Source of the DNA: CAZZEX01 sp964653285 | GTDB lineage: Bacteria > Chloroflexota > Anaerolineae > B4-G1 | Length of the DNA: 64,000 bases | Assembly (NCBI GenBank): GCA_964653285.1 | Contig: CAZZEX010000011.1 | Coordinates: 9,991-73,990, forward strand | Direction: 5' to 3' | Shown here: positions 8,890-17,580 of the stretch, piece by piece | Layout of the letters: each line of letters opens with the position of its first letter | How positions within the stretch are numbered: the first letter of the stretch is position 1 | Position numbers and translations under genes: made by a program | The notes under the pieces: generated by a model | Told to the model about the DNA's origin: nothing | Database searches by the model: none | Seen by the model: the letters and a program-made list of their open reading frames with translations, nothing else

Positions 8890-9677
8890 TTTGCCCTCCT
8901 ATCCGGCCCAGACTCTCCAAAGACTTCCCGCAGTTCTTCAGAAGTGGGGTAACTGATCAACACAGCGCGGTGTCGCCCCTGAAAAACGAACATGCTGCCG
9001 GCTGCCACGGCCGAGGCCGCGCCTTGCTTGACAGCATCCCCCAGATCGTTTACGCTGCCCGCTCCGCCGCAAGCCACGACCGGAACGCTGACGGCTTCTG
9101 ACACCCTCTTGATCAGCTCAATATCGTAACCCTGCATTGTGCCATCTCTATCAATGGAGTTCAAGAATAATTCCCCCGCGCCCACGGCCTCCATTTCCAT
9201 TGCAAATCCGACCGGATCAAGACCGGTGTTTTTCCTCCCACTATGCGTGAAAACCCTGTAATTACCTAAAAGATTCCTCTTAACATCAATGGAAACTACA
9301 ATGCTTTGACTTCCAAACAAATCAGCCGCGGTTCTGATAAAAGATGGGTTTTCGACAGCGTAACTGTTGATAGAGACTTTTTCAAACCCCAAACTCAATA
9401 CCTTCCTGGCATGATCTACGCTGCGGATGCCTCCGCCGTATCCTAGCGGCATAAAGCATTCCGTCGCTATCTTGGAGATCAACTCAAAGGCCGGTTCTCT
9501 GTGTTCAACAGTAGCCGTGATATCAAGAAAAAGCAGCTCGTCCACTTCCTTGTCATTGAAGATTCTCACGACGTTGATGGGATCACCCAGATAAACGGGG
9601 GCCTTAAACCTCGTAGTTTTGACCAATCCCTTATCCTTGAGCAATAAGCATGGAATGACCCTCGGTCTCATCATCAT
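8886..9677 (-). CDS. HisF-like ammonia-channel subunit for sugar amidation
   Basis: A TIM-barrel protein of 263 residues closely resembling HisF (VSINSYAVENPSFI, LNSIDRDGTMQGYD, VVACGGAGSVNDL). In true HisF the first strand reads CLDV and its Asp is catalytic; here it reads CLLL (residues 10-13), so that Asp is lost, while the Asp in VVSIDV (131) remains. This agrees with a partner that only conducts ammonia from the glutaminase subunit to WbpG and does not make imidazole glycerol phosphate. It sits between wbpG and hisH-like genes with overlapping ends and no other his genes nearby. Start is at one of three clustered ATGs at 9677-9671. Confidence 0.88.
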   Translation of the reverse strand: MMMRPRVIPCLLLKDKGLVKTTRFKAPVYLGDPINVVRIFNDKEVDELLFLDITATVEHREPAFELISKIATECFMPLGYGGGIRSVDHARKVLSLGFEKVSINSYAVENPSFIRTAADLFGSQSIVVSIDVKRNLLGNYRVFTHSGRKNTGLDPVGFAMEMEAVGAGELFLNSIDRDGTMQGYDIELIKRVSEAVSVPVVACGGAGSVNDLGDAVKQGAASAVAAGSMFVFQGRHRAVLISYPTSEELREVFGESGPDRRAK

Positions 9678-10297
9678 CAGAAACGCTCCGCAAAATTCTT
9701 CAGCAGTTTCATGCCAAACTTATGACTTTTTTCGGGATGAAACTGCGTGCCGACGATGTTTCCCTTGATTACAGCAGAAGTGAATTCGTATCCATAAACG
9801 GCTGTGGCCAGGACATTGTCATCATTATGGCACACCACGTGAAAAGAATGCACAAAATAGAACCGCGTCTCTTCTGCATCCAAATCCTTCCATATCGGGC
9901 TCGGTTGCTTTATCCTTATGAAGTTCCATCCCATGTGCGGGACCTTCAAGCCGGGCTGCATCTGGTCGAACCGAAACCGAATCGTATCCGCCTCAATCCA
10001 GCCCAAGCCAGGCAAAGTTCCCTCTTCACTCCGGAGAGTGAGCAAGTGCATTCCGAGGCATAATCCCAAAATAGGCGTCTTGCGCCGCAGGACCTTGTCA
10101 CTTAGAACAGGGATGAGCCCCAGATCGTTCAGGTTTTTCATGCCATTGTCAAACGCGCCCACCCCCGGCAAGATCAGCTTGTCGGCCCGTTCGATATCAG
10201 CAATATCTGAAGAAACTATCGCCTTGGCCCTGACTTTCTTGAGCATATTGGCGATGGATCCTAGATTTCCTACGCCATAGTCAATCACTACGATCAT
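9677..10297 (-). CDS. HisH-like glutamine amidotransferase subunit
   Basis: Class I glutaminase, 206 residues. VIDYGVGNLGSI at the start, the nucleophile Cys80 in LGLCLGMHLL, and His187/Glu189 in GTQFHPEKS make the Cys-His-Glu triad, so it should be active. It releases ammonia from glutamine for the HisF-like and WbpG-like partners. The open frame runs to 10402, but ATG at 10297 is chosen: it has AGAGGA about ten bases upstream and gives the standard HisH N-terminus. The stop overlaps the next start. Dedication to sugar amidation, not histidine synthesis, is inferred from context. Confidence 0.88.
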   Translation of the reverse strand: MIVVIDYGVGNLGSIANMLKKVRAKAIVSSDIADIERADKLILPGVGAFDNGMKNLNDLGLIPVLSDKVLRRKTPILGLCLGMHLLTLRSEEGTLPGLGWIEADTIRFRFDQMQPGLKVPHMGWNFIRIKQPSPIWKDLDAEETRFYFVHSFHVVCHNDDNVLATAVYGYEFTSAVIKGNIVGTQFHPEKSHKFGMKLLKNFAERF

Positions 10298-10419
10298 ACG
10301 GATTATGTCCTCTCTGTGTAGCAGATGGAAAATTCTTGCCCATGTCCCTTGGTGTGGGAAATCAGCGGACTGTGGCAGATATCGCCGCCACCATTCCGTC
10401 AAAGGCCCAGGGGCTAATT

Positions 10420-11922
10420 CTATCTGGATAGCTCACTGTCCAGAATCGCCCCACAGGAGGCTTTCGAACGCATCAAAGATACACTCAATGATCGCAGCAG
10501 CAGAATAGCGAGAACCGTTCCGATTGCTGGAACGAGCCAAAGGAATACGGGTGTAATGCTACCGACAAACTCCCCCTTTATCAAAAACATCACCATTTGG
10601 ATTACCACAAACGAGTAGACAAGCTGTATCCAATGATCTTGTCTGGTGATCATCCACCTATATAAATGACCAGAAAGAACGCCAAACAAGAACATCCCCC
10701 CAATGATTCCGGGTAACCCAAAGTTTAGATAGAACTCACCCAGGATGGTCGGGGGTGTAGAGCCACTCTGCCCTTCATACCATATATCTCTCAACAGTGT
10801 AGCCGCAGCGATAGCACCGGAAGTGGATTGGTTTGAAACACTCGCCTGGATCAGATTAAACATGAACAGAAATGTCCCGCCATATTGGAACGGAATCTCG
10901 TCCGGCACACCGTCTATGATTTGAGCCAGTATGCTGATATCAGTAATATTCCTTTTTTCGATGATTTCTTCAGTGAATCCTTGTACACTGAATCTCTTAG
11001 CTATGAACTCTCCAGCCTGTCCAGTTTGTCGAGTTTCTATCGCATACCGAAACCCAGATACTGCTACCCCCAACACGAGAACAGCGATCAACACCATAGC
11101 ATACGTGCCGCGCTTGGTCTTTCGCCCAGAGGCCGAATAGCGATACCTGATTATCGTGGACAACAAGAAGGTGATCATCATCGAACCAATACGTCCAGAT
11201 GAAAACACGACTATTGCTGTGACTGCAAAGTGTAAACAGAAGAGGGACCTTCCTTTCCAACTTTCCAGAGCATACGGGAACCACAATAGGTTGGCAGCGA
11301 TAATTAACCAACCACCAAGCCAGGATGCGCCTCTATCCGCTTCCCATTGTGCAAGTAGGGAGGTATTCAAGTATCCGAAAACTATGTCCAGTCCCCCCAA
11401 CGGGCGGACGTAAAAGAAGTAAAATGTCAAGGCACCTGCTACAGCATAGGCGATAATAAACCAGTATATCTCCGGCCTGAGGTCGCGTTGCGCCTTGGGA
11501 GGACGAGACAACTCGTACCGGGCATTGATTCTCTTAGTGGCCCAATAATAACCAAGATAGTATAAGACCAGTCCCAGGATAAGGTATAGTAGTGTACGGC
11601 TCAGCAGCCACGCTCCTGCGCTGCCTGAAATCTTCAGGCCAATCAAGCTACTTCCAATCCTGTCCTGGACAAATGTCATATTATTCGATATGCTGTATAT
11701 CGCTCCAAGCACAAACCCCAAATACATCCCCGTAGCCAAAGTTACCGGGGCAAAGATATCAAATCTTTTTGTGAGCAGAGGTACGGTCATTAACATAACC
11801 AGAACCAACACGTACAGGCTCGGTAAATGCATGATCCCGCCTGGTACGAGTTGGCTGACCAACATTCCTATTGAAGTCAAGATTCCTGATAAAAGCACAA
11901 GCGCAAACTGCAGTTTTGTCAC
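10420..11922 (-). CDS. wzy: O-antigen/oligosaccharide repeat-unit polymerase (Wzy-like)
   Basis: A 500-residue integral membrane protein with about 11-13 hydrophobic segments and a large hydrophilic loop near residues 290-400 (about IDGVPDEIPFQYGG to GQSGSTPPTILGEFY). The segment PTILGEFYLNFGLPGIIGG resembles the conserved region of oligosaccharide repeat-unit polymerases. Such enzymes join lipid-linked repeat units on the outer face of the membrane. The start is GTG with AGGTGA upstream. It follows the TPR protein by six bases. Wzy proteins share little sequence, so the call rests on topology, this motif and the nearby flippase. Confidence 0.75.
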   Translation of the reverse strand: MTKLQFALVLLSGILTSIGMLVSQLVPGGIMHLPSLYVLVLVMLMTVPLLTKRFDIFAPVTLATGMYLGFVLGAIYSISNNMTFVQDRIGSSLIGLKISGSAGAWLLSRTLLYLILGLVLYYLGYYWATKRINARYELSRPPKAQRDLRPEIYWFIIAYAVAGALTFYFFYVRPLGGLDIVFGYLNTSLLAQWEADRGASWLGGWLIIAANLLWFPYALESWKGRSLFCLHFAVTAIVVFSSGRIGSMMITFLLSTIIRYRYSASGRKTKRGTYAMVLIAVLVLGVAVSGFRYAIETRQTGQAGEFIAKRFSVQGFTEEIIEKRNITDISILAQIIDGVPDEIPFQYGGTFLFMFNLIQASVSNQSTSGAIAAATLLRDIWYEGQSGSTPPTILGEFYLNFGLPGIIGGMFLFGVLSGHLYRWMITRQDHWIQLVYSFVVIQMVMFLIKGEFVGSITPVFLWLVPAIGTVLAILLLRSLSVSLMRSKASCGAILDSELSR

Positions 11923-11928
11923 TAGAAC

Positions 11929-13377
11929 TCACCTGCACGCAACGGGAACGAACAATACGTCGTTGAAGCACACTGATCCATTCGACAAATTGTTCAACAA
12001 ACGCAAGCGGACGCTCTGCGAGCCAGGCACGGGAATCGCCAAACGCACATAGTGTGTCCAATCCAACGGGTTGACTTGACCGGCCGCATAATCATAGTCG
12101 AGTTCTACCAGCGCGTCGCCTAGCCACGCATATCCCATGTAAGCGTTCCCTCCACCAGAGCTCTTTATCCAGCCAGCCTGAAGGTAGCAAGTGGCATTGA
12201 CAGAAATGGGGCGTGTGTAAAACCCGGTCTTGTCCCACCTGTTATTCAACAACTGGGCACAGACAATGGTCTGCCCACCACGTTGATCGTGAACCAGAGC
12301 ATGAGCGGTCAAAGCAGGGCTTCCCCAGCTCAAATCCTGGTACCCTCGTGGCATCATCGCCTTGCCGGTTGTCTGATCCCATACGAAACGTGCGTTCGGC
12401 GCCAGGTTCCGGATCCGCTCACGAGCGATCCACCACTCACCCATCTGAAACCATCCCGATAAGGGCGGCGCATTCTCCTGTGAGCCAGACCAAAATGCAT
12501 GCATCTCAATGTCTACTCCGTGACTAAACTCATACAGGTCCTCATCCAACGTGTACCCACACAGAACAAATGCTCCCGGTTCCCCTCTGGTAACCCCATA
12601 CGTCCATCCTGGCGCTTCGAGTCGGCGCATCTGGCCATCCGTGAGGCCCTGCAATTGGTCACCAACCAGTTGCCAGGCCCCCACCAGCGCTGTGGGTTCG
12701 TCGGCATCAAGCCTTAAGGACGCTTGATACCAGCGTAGGGCGCTCCCAGTATCACCTATGCGATAATGATATAGACGAGCGATCTCGCGGCAAAGCAAGG
12801 CTGAATCAGGAAGCACATCAAAAGCACGGAGGTAAGTGTCTAACGCTGCCTTGACATCACCCTCGTGCAACCACGCCTGCGCCAAGTAGTAATATCCAAA
12901 TAATTGACCCGGGTATCGCTCTATGCTAGCGCCAGCCACACTCTTAACCAAACGCCACTTATTGGACCATGTCCACATAGATAAGAAGAGGTCCAGTTCT
13001 TCCGCGGTCAAGTCACCTTCAACAACGACAAACTGCCCCCACTCTTCGTCTGTGGTCTCCTCATTGTTCCAATGCGCCGAGCCACCTGAACAAGGGAGTT
13101 GCCCGGACATGAAAAGAATGCGATCAAGATAGCGCTGTGCCAGAGTGGGCATGTCCGCATCAAGCGCTCGCTGCCCGAATCTCATTTCGCGATCGAGCAT
13201 CCAGGAGCAATCGAGATGAGGCGCATGGCGGTCGCTCAAAAGGGCGTCACGGTTGATCAGCGCGTACACAACTATGGCATTTCCCTTAAAGATAGCCAGC
13301 ATGATCAAGAGCACCAGCAAGACAGGGAGTCTGTTCGGTTTATGCGCGCGCATCACGAGCGATTTGATATTCTGCAT
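11929..13377 (-). CDS. Membrane-anchored TPR protein with C-terminal jelly-roll-like domain
   Basis: A 482-residue protein not recognised as a named family. One hydrophobic segment (about 17-41) would place the rest outside the cell. TPR-like helices follow (LFGYYYLAQAWLHEGDVKAALDTYLRAF, about 155-240, is one such pair split across repeats). The C-terminal 200 residues are rich in Trp, Tyr and beta-type sequence (YLQAGWIKSSGGGNAYMGY, VRLRLLNNLSNGSVCFNDV), like carbohydrate-binding modules. The same general plan, TPR plus sugar-binding-like domains, recurs in the kinase at 49349-52468. Lying directly upstream of the polymerase and downstream of the C5-epimerase-like lipoprotein, it may act in polymer assembly or export at the surface. 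Confidence 0.6.
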   Translation of the reverse strand: MQNIKSLVMRAHKPNRLPVLLVLLIMLAIFKGNAIVVYALINRDALLSDRHAPHLDCSWMLDREMRFGQRALDADMPTLAQRYLDRILFMSGQLPCSGGSAHWNNEETTDEEWGQFVVVEGDLTAEELDLFLSMWTWSNKWRLVKSVAGASIERYPGQLFGYYYLAQAWLHEGDVKAALDTYLRAFDVLPDSALLCREIARLYHYRIGDTGSALRWYQASLRLDADEPTALVGAWQLVGDQLQGLTDGQMRRLEAPGWTYGVTRGEPGAFVLCGYTLDEDLYEFSHGVDIEMHAFWSGSQENAPPLSGWFQMGEWWIARERIRNLAPNARFVWDQTTGKAMMPRGYQDLSWGSPALTAHALVHDQRGGQTIVCAQLLNNRWDKTGFYTRPISVNATCYLQAGWIKSSGGGNAYMGYAWLGDALVELDYDYAAGQVNPLDWTHYVRLAIPVPGSQSVRLRLLNNLSNGSVCFNDVLFVPVACR

Positions 13378-13397
13378 TTGCCACTTGAATGACGAAT

Positions 13398-15341
13398 TTA
13401 CCGAGTTCCAGGTAATGTTTCCAAGGACAAGGAATAGAGGACTCTTACCTCTTCTGAATTCAGAGGTCGATCAAGAGCAACCAACTCGCTCATCATACAA
13501 TCACATGGAAAGGATCCACTCCAATTATTCCCCAGGATTATGGCTTCTCCAACCGCAGTTTTGCCGCTCTGGCCGCTCTGTTTGCCATTCACATATATGC
13601 GTGTCTCCCTTTCATCCCAAGCTAGCACAATGTGTAACCACTCGCCGGACTTGAAGGACTGCGGACTGCTTTGACCACCGCGCCATACGAACGAATCATT
13701 CAGATAATCGTAGTACAAATACAAAAGCCGGTCGTCCCCGTTCGCCCGAGTATCCAGAATGTAGTGATGAGCTTCACCTCCCGCATCCCACTGCGGAGAG
13801 AACCAAAATGCCAGGCTGCCTGCAGGTGGATCAAAAATATCTTGGGACGGCGTGGTAAATGGAGTACTAACAAATGCCAATATCTGTTCACTATCCTGTG
13901 GCGCGTCGCCAACTCGTGACACGCCCTCAAAATTGCCCAGTCTCGCCGCAGTGTCAGCTACAGCATCGTGGTAAAACGCGCCCGCCATGTCGCGAAAGTA
14001 GTCATCTCTGGTAATATCGTACAAGTTCGAGAGTTCCCGTATATGGATGATATGGTAGCCTCGAGATTGAACGGGATTCACTAATGGAATTAGAGAATAC
14101 AGACTGATTCCCTTTTCAACACGATACTCAGGCAAATAATGCCGAATTGTTGTGATCGTGGCCTGCAAAATCGCCTTGCTCTCAGCATCCTTTTTCACCA
14201 TGTAATAATCGTATAAACCTGTGACAACCGCTTCCATAAAACCATTTAATGTGTGATCCCAAGGCTGCATCGGATATTCTTCGATCCAATAATAACCACG
14301 CTCATCTACACCCGCGACCCAAACCGGGTCTCCCGGTTGAGTGTCGAGGCTCTCAAACACCTGTTCCGCAATGTCCATATACTCGACTTTGTCAGTGATA
14401 TCGTAAAGACGTGCATACACCGATAACCACATCCCCTGCGCCATTCCAGAGTACCAGAGGGCCCTGAAGATCATCTCATTCTCAACATACACCATACAAT
14501 CAAACTTGTACGGAAAAAAGATAGCGTCGTCCACGACATCTGTCTTTTGCAACATGTTTTTTGCAAAAAGCTCGGCCGCAGAAAGATACCTCTTATCATT
14601 CTCCGACATATAGGTGGCCAGGAGTGACAAAACGATTGTAGCATTGCGCACTGGATGAACATAGTAGCGGTTGACTCCATCAAAATCAGTCCAAAGCGTA
14701 ACAGGTACTCCATCTATGAAAGGTATTTTGTTACAGTCGTAAAAAGACCAATTTAGCGCCCAATTGTAGTTAAACGGCCGTTGGTCATAGGACAATTCGT
14801 GTATCGTAAAAGGTTCAATGATGCTGCGCGCCCAGATTCGCTCCTCGGATACCTCGCGGGTGGAACCGGGCATTGGCGTGGGGATGGGCGAGGCCACAAT
14901 TGTGGGCGTCGGCGTGGCGCTCGGCGCGGTCGGCGCAGGCATTGGCGTGGAAGTCGGCACAGCTAGCGCAGCCGCGACTACGGCCGACTCCAGCGAGATG
15001 TTCCCGCTGCTCGCAACGTTATCCATGACGCTCACCTGTGTCGTGGTGACACAATAGGCGGTCGACTGCACGCTGATGAGGTATGGGCCGGTCGGGAGGG
15101 CAGCAACTTCGTATTTGCCATCGTCGCCAGTCGCCAGGGTGAGGACTCCTACCCGACCGGCAATGGTCACCTGCGCGCCAGGCACAGGCGCGCCAGTGCT
15201 TGCATCAGAGACGATTCCTTCCACGCTGCCGACAGGTATCGGAGTAGGAGGAGACGGCGTAGGCACAGCGCATCCTGTCGTTGCCGATAATCCGACCATC
15301 ACGATGATTGTGCAGATAATCTTGAAAGTGTTCATGCTCAT
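13398..15341 (-). CDS. Lipoprotein with D-glucuronyl C5-epimerase-like and LamG domains
   Basis: A 647-residue secreted protein. A signal peptide ends in a lipobox-like ATTGC (Cys24). A carboxypeptidase-regulatory-like beta domain follows (about 37-115, VEGIVSDASTGAPVPGA), then a Pro/Thr linker (125-165). Residues of about 200-460 resemble the C-terminal domain of D-glucuronyl C5-epimerase: FRALWYSGMAQGMWLSVYAR, LNGFMEAVVTGLYDYY and RGYHIIHIRELSNLYD. The last 140 residues form a concanavalin/LamG-like domain (FKSGEWLHIVLAWDE, RIYVNGKQSG). It may change the configuration of uronic acids in the polymer outside the membrane, which is inference. The spacing to its neighbours fits the polymerase operon. 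Confidence 0.72.
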   Translation of the reverse strand: MSMNTFKIICTIIVMVGLSATTGCAVPTPSPPTPIPVGSVEGIVSDASTGAPVPGAQVTIAGRVGVLTLATGDDGKYEVAALPTGPYLISVQSTAYCVTTTQVSVMDNVASSGNISLESAVVAAALAVPTSTPMPAPTAPSATPTPTIVASPIPTPMPGSTREVSEERIWARSIIEPFTIHELSYDQRPFNYNWALNWSFYDCNKIPFIDGVPVTLWTDFDGVNRYYVHPVRNATIVLSLLATYMSENDKRYLSAAELFAKNMLQKTDVVDDAIFFPYKFDCMVYVENEMIFRALWYSGMAQGMWLSVYARLYDITDKVEYMDIAEQVFESLDTQPGDPVWVAGVDERGYYWIEEYPMQPWDHTLNGFMEAVVTGLYDYYMVKKDAESKAILQATITTIRHYLPEYRVEKGISLYSLIPLVNPVQSRGYHIIHIRELSNLYDITRDDYFRDMAGAFYHDAVADTAARLGNFEGVSRVGDAPQDSEQILAFVSTPFTTPSQDIFDPPAGSLAFWFSPQWDAGGEAHHYILDTRANGDDRLLYLYYDYLNDSFVWRGGQSSPQSFKSGEWLHIVLAWDERETRIYVNGKQSGQSGKTAVGEAIILGNNWSGSFPCDCMMSELVALDRPLNSEEVRVLYSLSLETLPGTR

Positions 15342-15442
15342 GATACTTTTACCATCGTGTCAATTCCAAAGGGTTGGAGGTGATTCGACCGAACTACCAG
15401 CACCCTGGAGAGCGTGCGCCATGCCTGCCAGCGCGTTCCACC

Positions 15443-16030
15443 TTACCCACTCAGAGGGTGCTTGGAGGTTTTGCCCGTGTCCAGAAGACAGTGCAGAATC
15501 GTCCCGTGCCCTAATTCCACATATCCGTAATGTCGTGCCGGCACGAAGAAATTGATATCGCCCCAACGCCGCAGACGATTGTCAGCCCCAAAGCCTGATA
15601 GTGTGACCACAGCACATTCTTTCTCCCGTGCTGCCGTCACCCCGTTGAGGATATTGATCGAATTACCCGAACTGCTGATGGCCACCAGCACGTCGCCTGG
15701 TTCAGCAAACATTCTTACGGGCATGGCAAAGACCTGCTCATACCCATGGTCGTTACTCAGGCAGGTCAATTGCGGACCATCGTTGAAAGCCATGGAGCGC
15801 ATCCCACCTGCGTGCCAGTAGTCCAGAGCAAAGTGGCTGGCGATAGCAGCGCTCCCGCCATTCCCGATGAACATGAGTTTACCGCCCTGGGTTGTATGCT
15901 CGCGCAGCAGTTCAATCGTCTTACGCATACCCGCAGCAAACGGCATGCCCTGCTCCTGGTCATCAGTAACCTCGATGCTATGCAGCAGACGGGTATACTC
16001 GTCTAGATAGCGTTCAACTTCGCGTTCCAC
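15443..16030 (-). CDS. gmhA: SIS-domain phosphosugar isomerase (GmhA-like)
   Basis: A 195-residue single SIS-domain protein. FIGNGGSAAIASHFALDYW and LVAISSSGNS are the phosphosugar-binding loops. The size and the GNGGSAA motif match sedoheptulose-7-phosphate isomerase (GmhA), which makes D-glycero-D-manno-heptose 7-phosphate. The frame extends to 16180, but GTG at 16030 has TAGGAGGGG just upstream and begins VEREVERYL; a longer form would overlap the upstream gene by 140 bases. It is directly downstream of the kinase/nucleotidyltransferase fusion, the next enzymes of the heptose route. Other SIS isomerases cannot be excluded. Confidence 0.8.
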   Translation of the reverse strand: MEREVERYLDEYTRLLHSIEVTDDQEQGMPFAAGMRKTIELLREHTTQGGKLMFIGNGGSAAIASHFALDYWHAGGMRSMAFNDGPQLTCLSNDHGYEQVFAMPVRMFAEPGDVLVAISSSGNSINILNGVTAAREKECAVVTLSGFGADNRLRRWGDINFFVPARHYGYVELGHGTILHCLLDTGKTSKHPLSG

Positions 16031-16038
16031 ACCCCCTC

Positions 16039-17580
16039 CTATTTGAGCAGCGTGTTGATAAACTTGAACAGTGACGCTGGCTCGACGGATTCCCGATTGC
16101 CAACGATGCGCACCGCGAGAGCACCGACGCAGTTGCCGATGAAGCCAACCAACTCTGGGGCGTAGCCCGCTTTTGCGCACAGGGCAGTCAGAGAAAGATA
16201 GGCATCTCCTGCTCCCACACTGTCTACCACATCGGTCGAAAAGACTGGCGTCTGGACGCTTTCCCGTTCTGGGGCCCAGGTCAGCGAGCCCTCACTGCCC
16301 TGTGTGACGGATGCTAACCGGCATCCCATGCGCCGGGCTGTCTGAGCCATCAAGTCACTCAATGCGGCGTGGTGGCTAGAATTGGCTAAACGCATCTCTT
16401 CTTCGTCAATACAGATATAGTCCGCCCGTGGATACTTGGTGATCAGGTTATATCCGGTGTTGGCGCTGTTGGTTTGAGCGCTCACTGCCAGGAAAACCTG
16501 CTGGGTAGTCAGCCACTCGATGGTGCGGCTACCCACGTTGCCGTGGCCAAAGTCGGCCATAATCACCAGATCACACTGCGGCACCAGATCGGTCAGGCGA
16601 GCCAGCAGGTCATCTTCAGCAGCCGGCAGAGGTTCTTCGCCATCCAACCACATCACCTCAAACATCTTGCTGATCTGGAATGGATCAACGTAACGTCGCT
16701 TCACCACGATAGGTCGTCCCGGTTGTCGAACCAGGTGTGCCTGGACATTCGGTTTCAGGTGGCCCCGCACAAAGGCTTCGTCCCCCTCCGGGTCGCCCAG
16801 GTAGGTCAGGAGATGCACTTCGCCAGCATAACCGGCCGCGTGGTTAGCCACCGCTAACACTCCCCCGGCGTGGCGCTCCGCAGACAGGAAACGAGCGGTC
16901 AGTGTGGCCGACTTGGATGCTTTGCCTATCGCTTTGCAGTAATGATACTCGTCAATGATAATGTCGCCCATTACTAACACTCGTAACGGTTGCAGGGCTT
17001 TAAGCGAAGCGATTACTTGCTCAGCGTTGTAATCTCGGCGAAAACGACGCAGGTATTCATCAGCCTCCGGGCTGAAGACGGCAAAATAGTTGTTGAGCAG
17101 GTTGGTCGAGCTAAAGGTGACGTCGTCGGTAAAGTAGATCTGTCCACCGACTGAGCGTATAGCCCCCTCTTCATCGGTGACCTTGCCGGTCAAGTCATCT
17201 TCTTCAGGGTCGGTATATTCGTTTCCCTTAACGTAAAAATCGGGGCGCAGTTTGCGAATGGCCTCTGCCGCTGTGGGTGACTCAATCACGGCCACATAAT
17301 CCACCGCCTGGAGTGCAGCAACGGACTCGGCCCGCAAACGCTGATTGAAAACCGGGCGTCCTGGCCCTTTGCCAACGTACTCGTCTGCTGTCAAGGTAAC
17401 CACAAGTACATCGGCCACACGGCGTGCTGCCTCGAAGTGGCGAATGTGACCGGGATGCAGCAGGTCAAAGACACCGTGACACTGAGCCACGCGCAGCCCG
17501 TGCGACTTGGCCTGTGCGACTATATGGGAAAGTCCATCCAGGCTCTTGATCTTGAGCGTGCTATCAGACATATCAGACAT
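16039..17580 (-). CDS. Nucleotidyltransferase-PfkB kinase fusion (HldE-like, reversed domain order)
   Basis: About 513 residues. The N-terminal domain (about 10-150) is a cytidylyltransferase-like fold with HGVFDLLHPGHIRHF, the HxGH nucleotide-binding motif. The C-terminal domain (about 195-510) is a PfkB-type sugar kinase: VMGDIIIDEYHY, HAGGVLAVANHAAGYAG and VVDSVGAGDAY, where the GAGD Asp is the catalytic base. E. coli HldE has the same two activities in the opposite order (kinase first). With the GmhA-like gene next to it and GmhB at 34158, a nucleotide-activated heptose is the likely product. The start is ATG at 17580 or 17571; both overlap or abut the upstream epimerase stop, and the earlier in-frame ATG at 17757 is not credible. 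Confidence 0.82.
   Translation of the reverse strand: MSDMSDSTLKIKSLDGLSHIVAQAKSHGLRVAQCHGVFDLLHPGHIRHFEAARRVADVLVVTLTADEYVGKGPGRPVFNQRLRAESVAALQAVDYVAVIESPTAAEAIRKLRPDFYVKGNEYTDPEEDDLTGKVTDEEGAIRSVGGQIYFTDDVTFSSTNLLNNYFAVFSPEADEYLRRFRRDYNAEQVIASLKALQPLRVLVMGDIIIDEYHYCKAIGKASKSATLTARFLSAERHAGGVLAVANHAAGYAGEVHLLTYLGDPEGDEAFVRGHLKPNVQAHLVRQPGRPIVVKRRYVDPFQISKMFEVMWLDGEEPLPAAEDDLLARLTDLVPQCDLVIMADFGHGNVGSRTIEWLTTQQVFLAVSAQTNSANTGYNLITKYPRADYICIDEEEMRLANSSHHAALSDLMAQTARRMGCRLASVTQGSEGSLTWAPERESVQTPVFSTDVVDSVGAGDAYLSLTALCAKAGYAPELVGFIGNCVGALAVRIVGNRESVEPASLFKFINTLLK

Noticed and set aside
8886..10297. Histidine biosynthesis genes hisF and hisH
   Set aside because: The HisF catalytic Asp is missing and the genes are coupled to a WbpG-like amidotransferase with no other his genes around.
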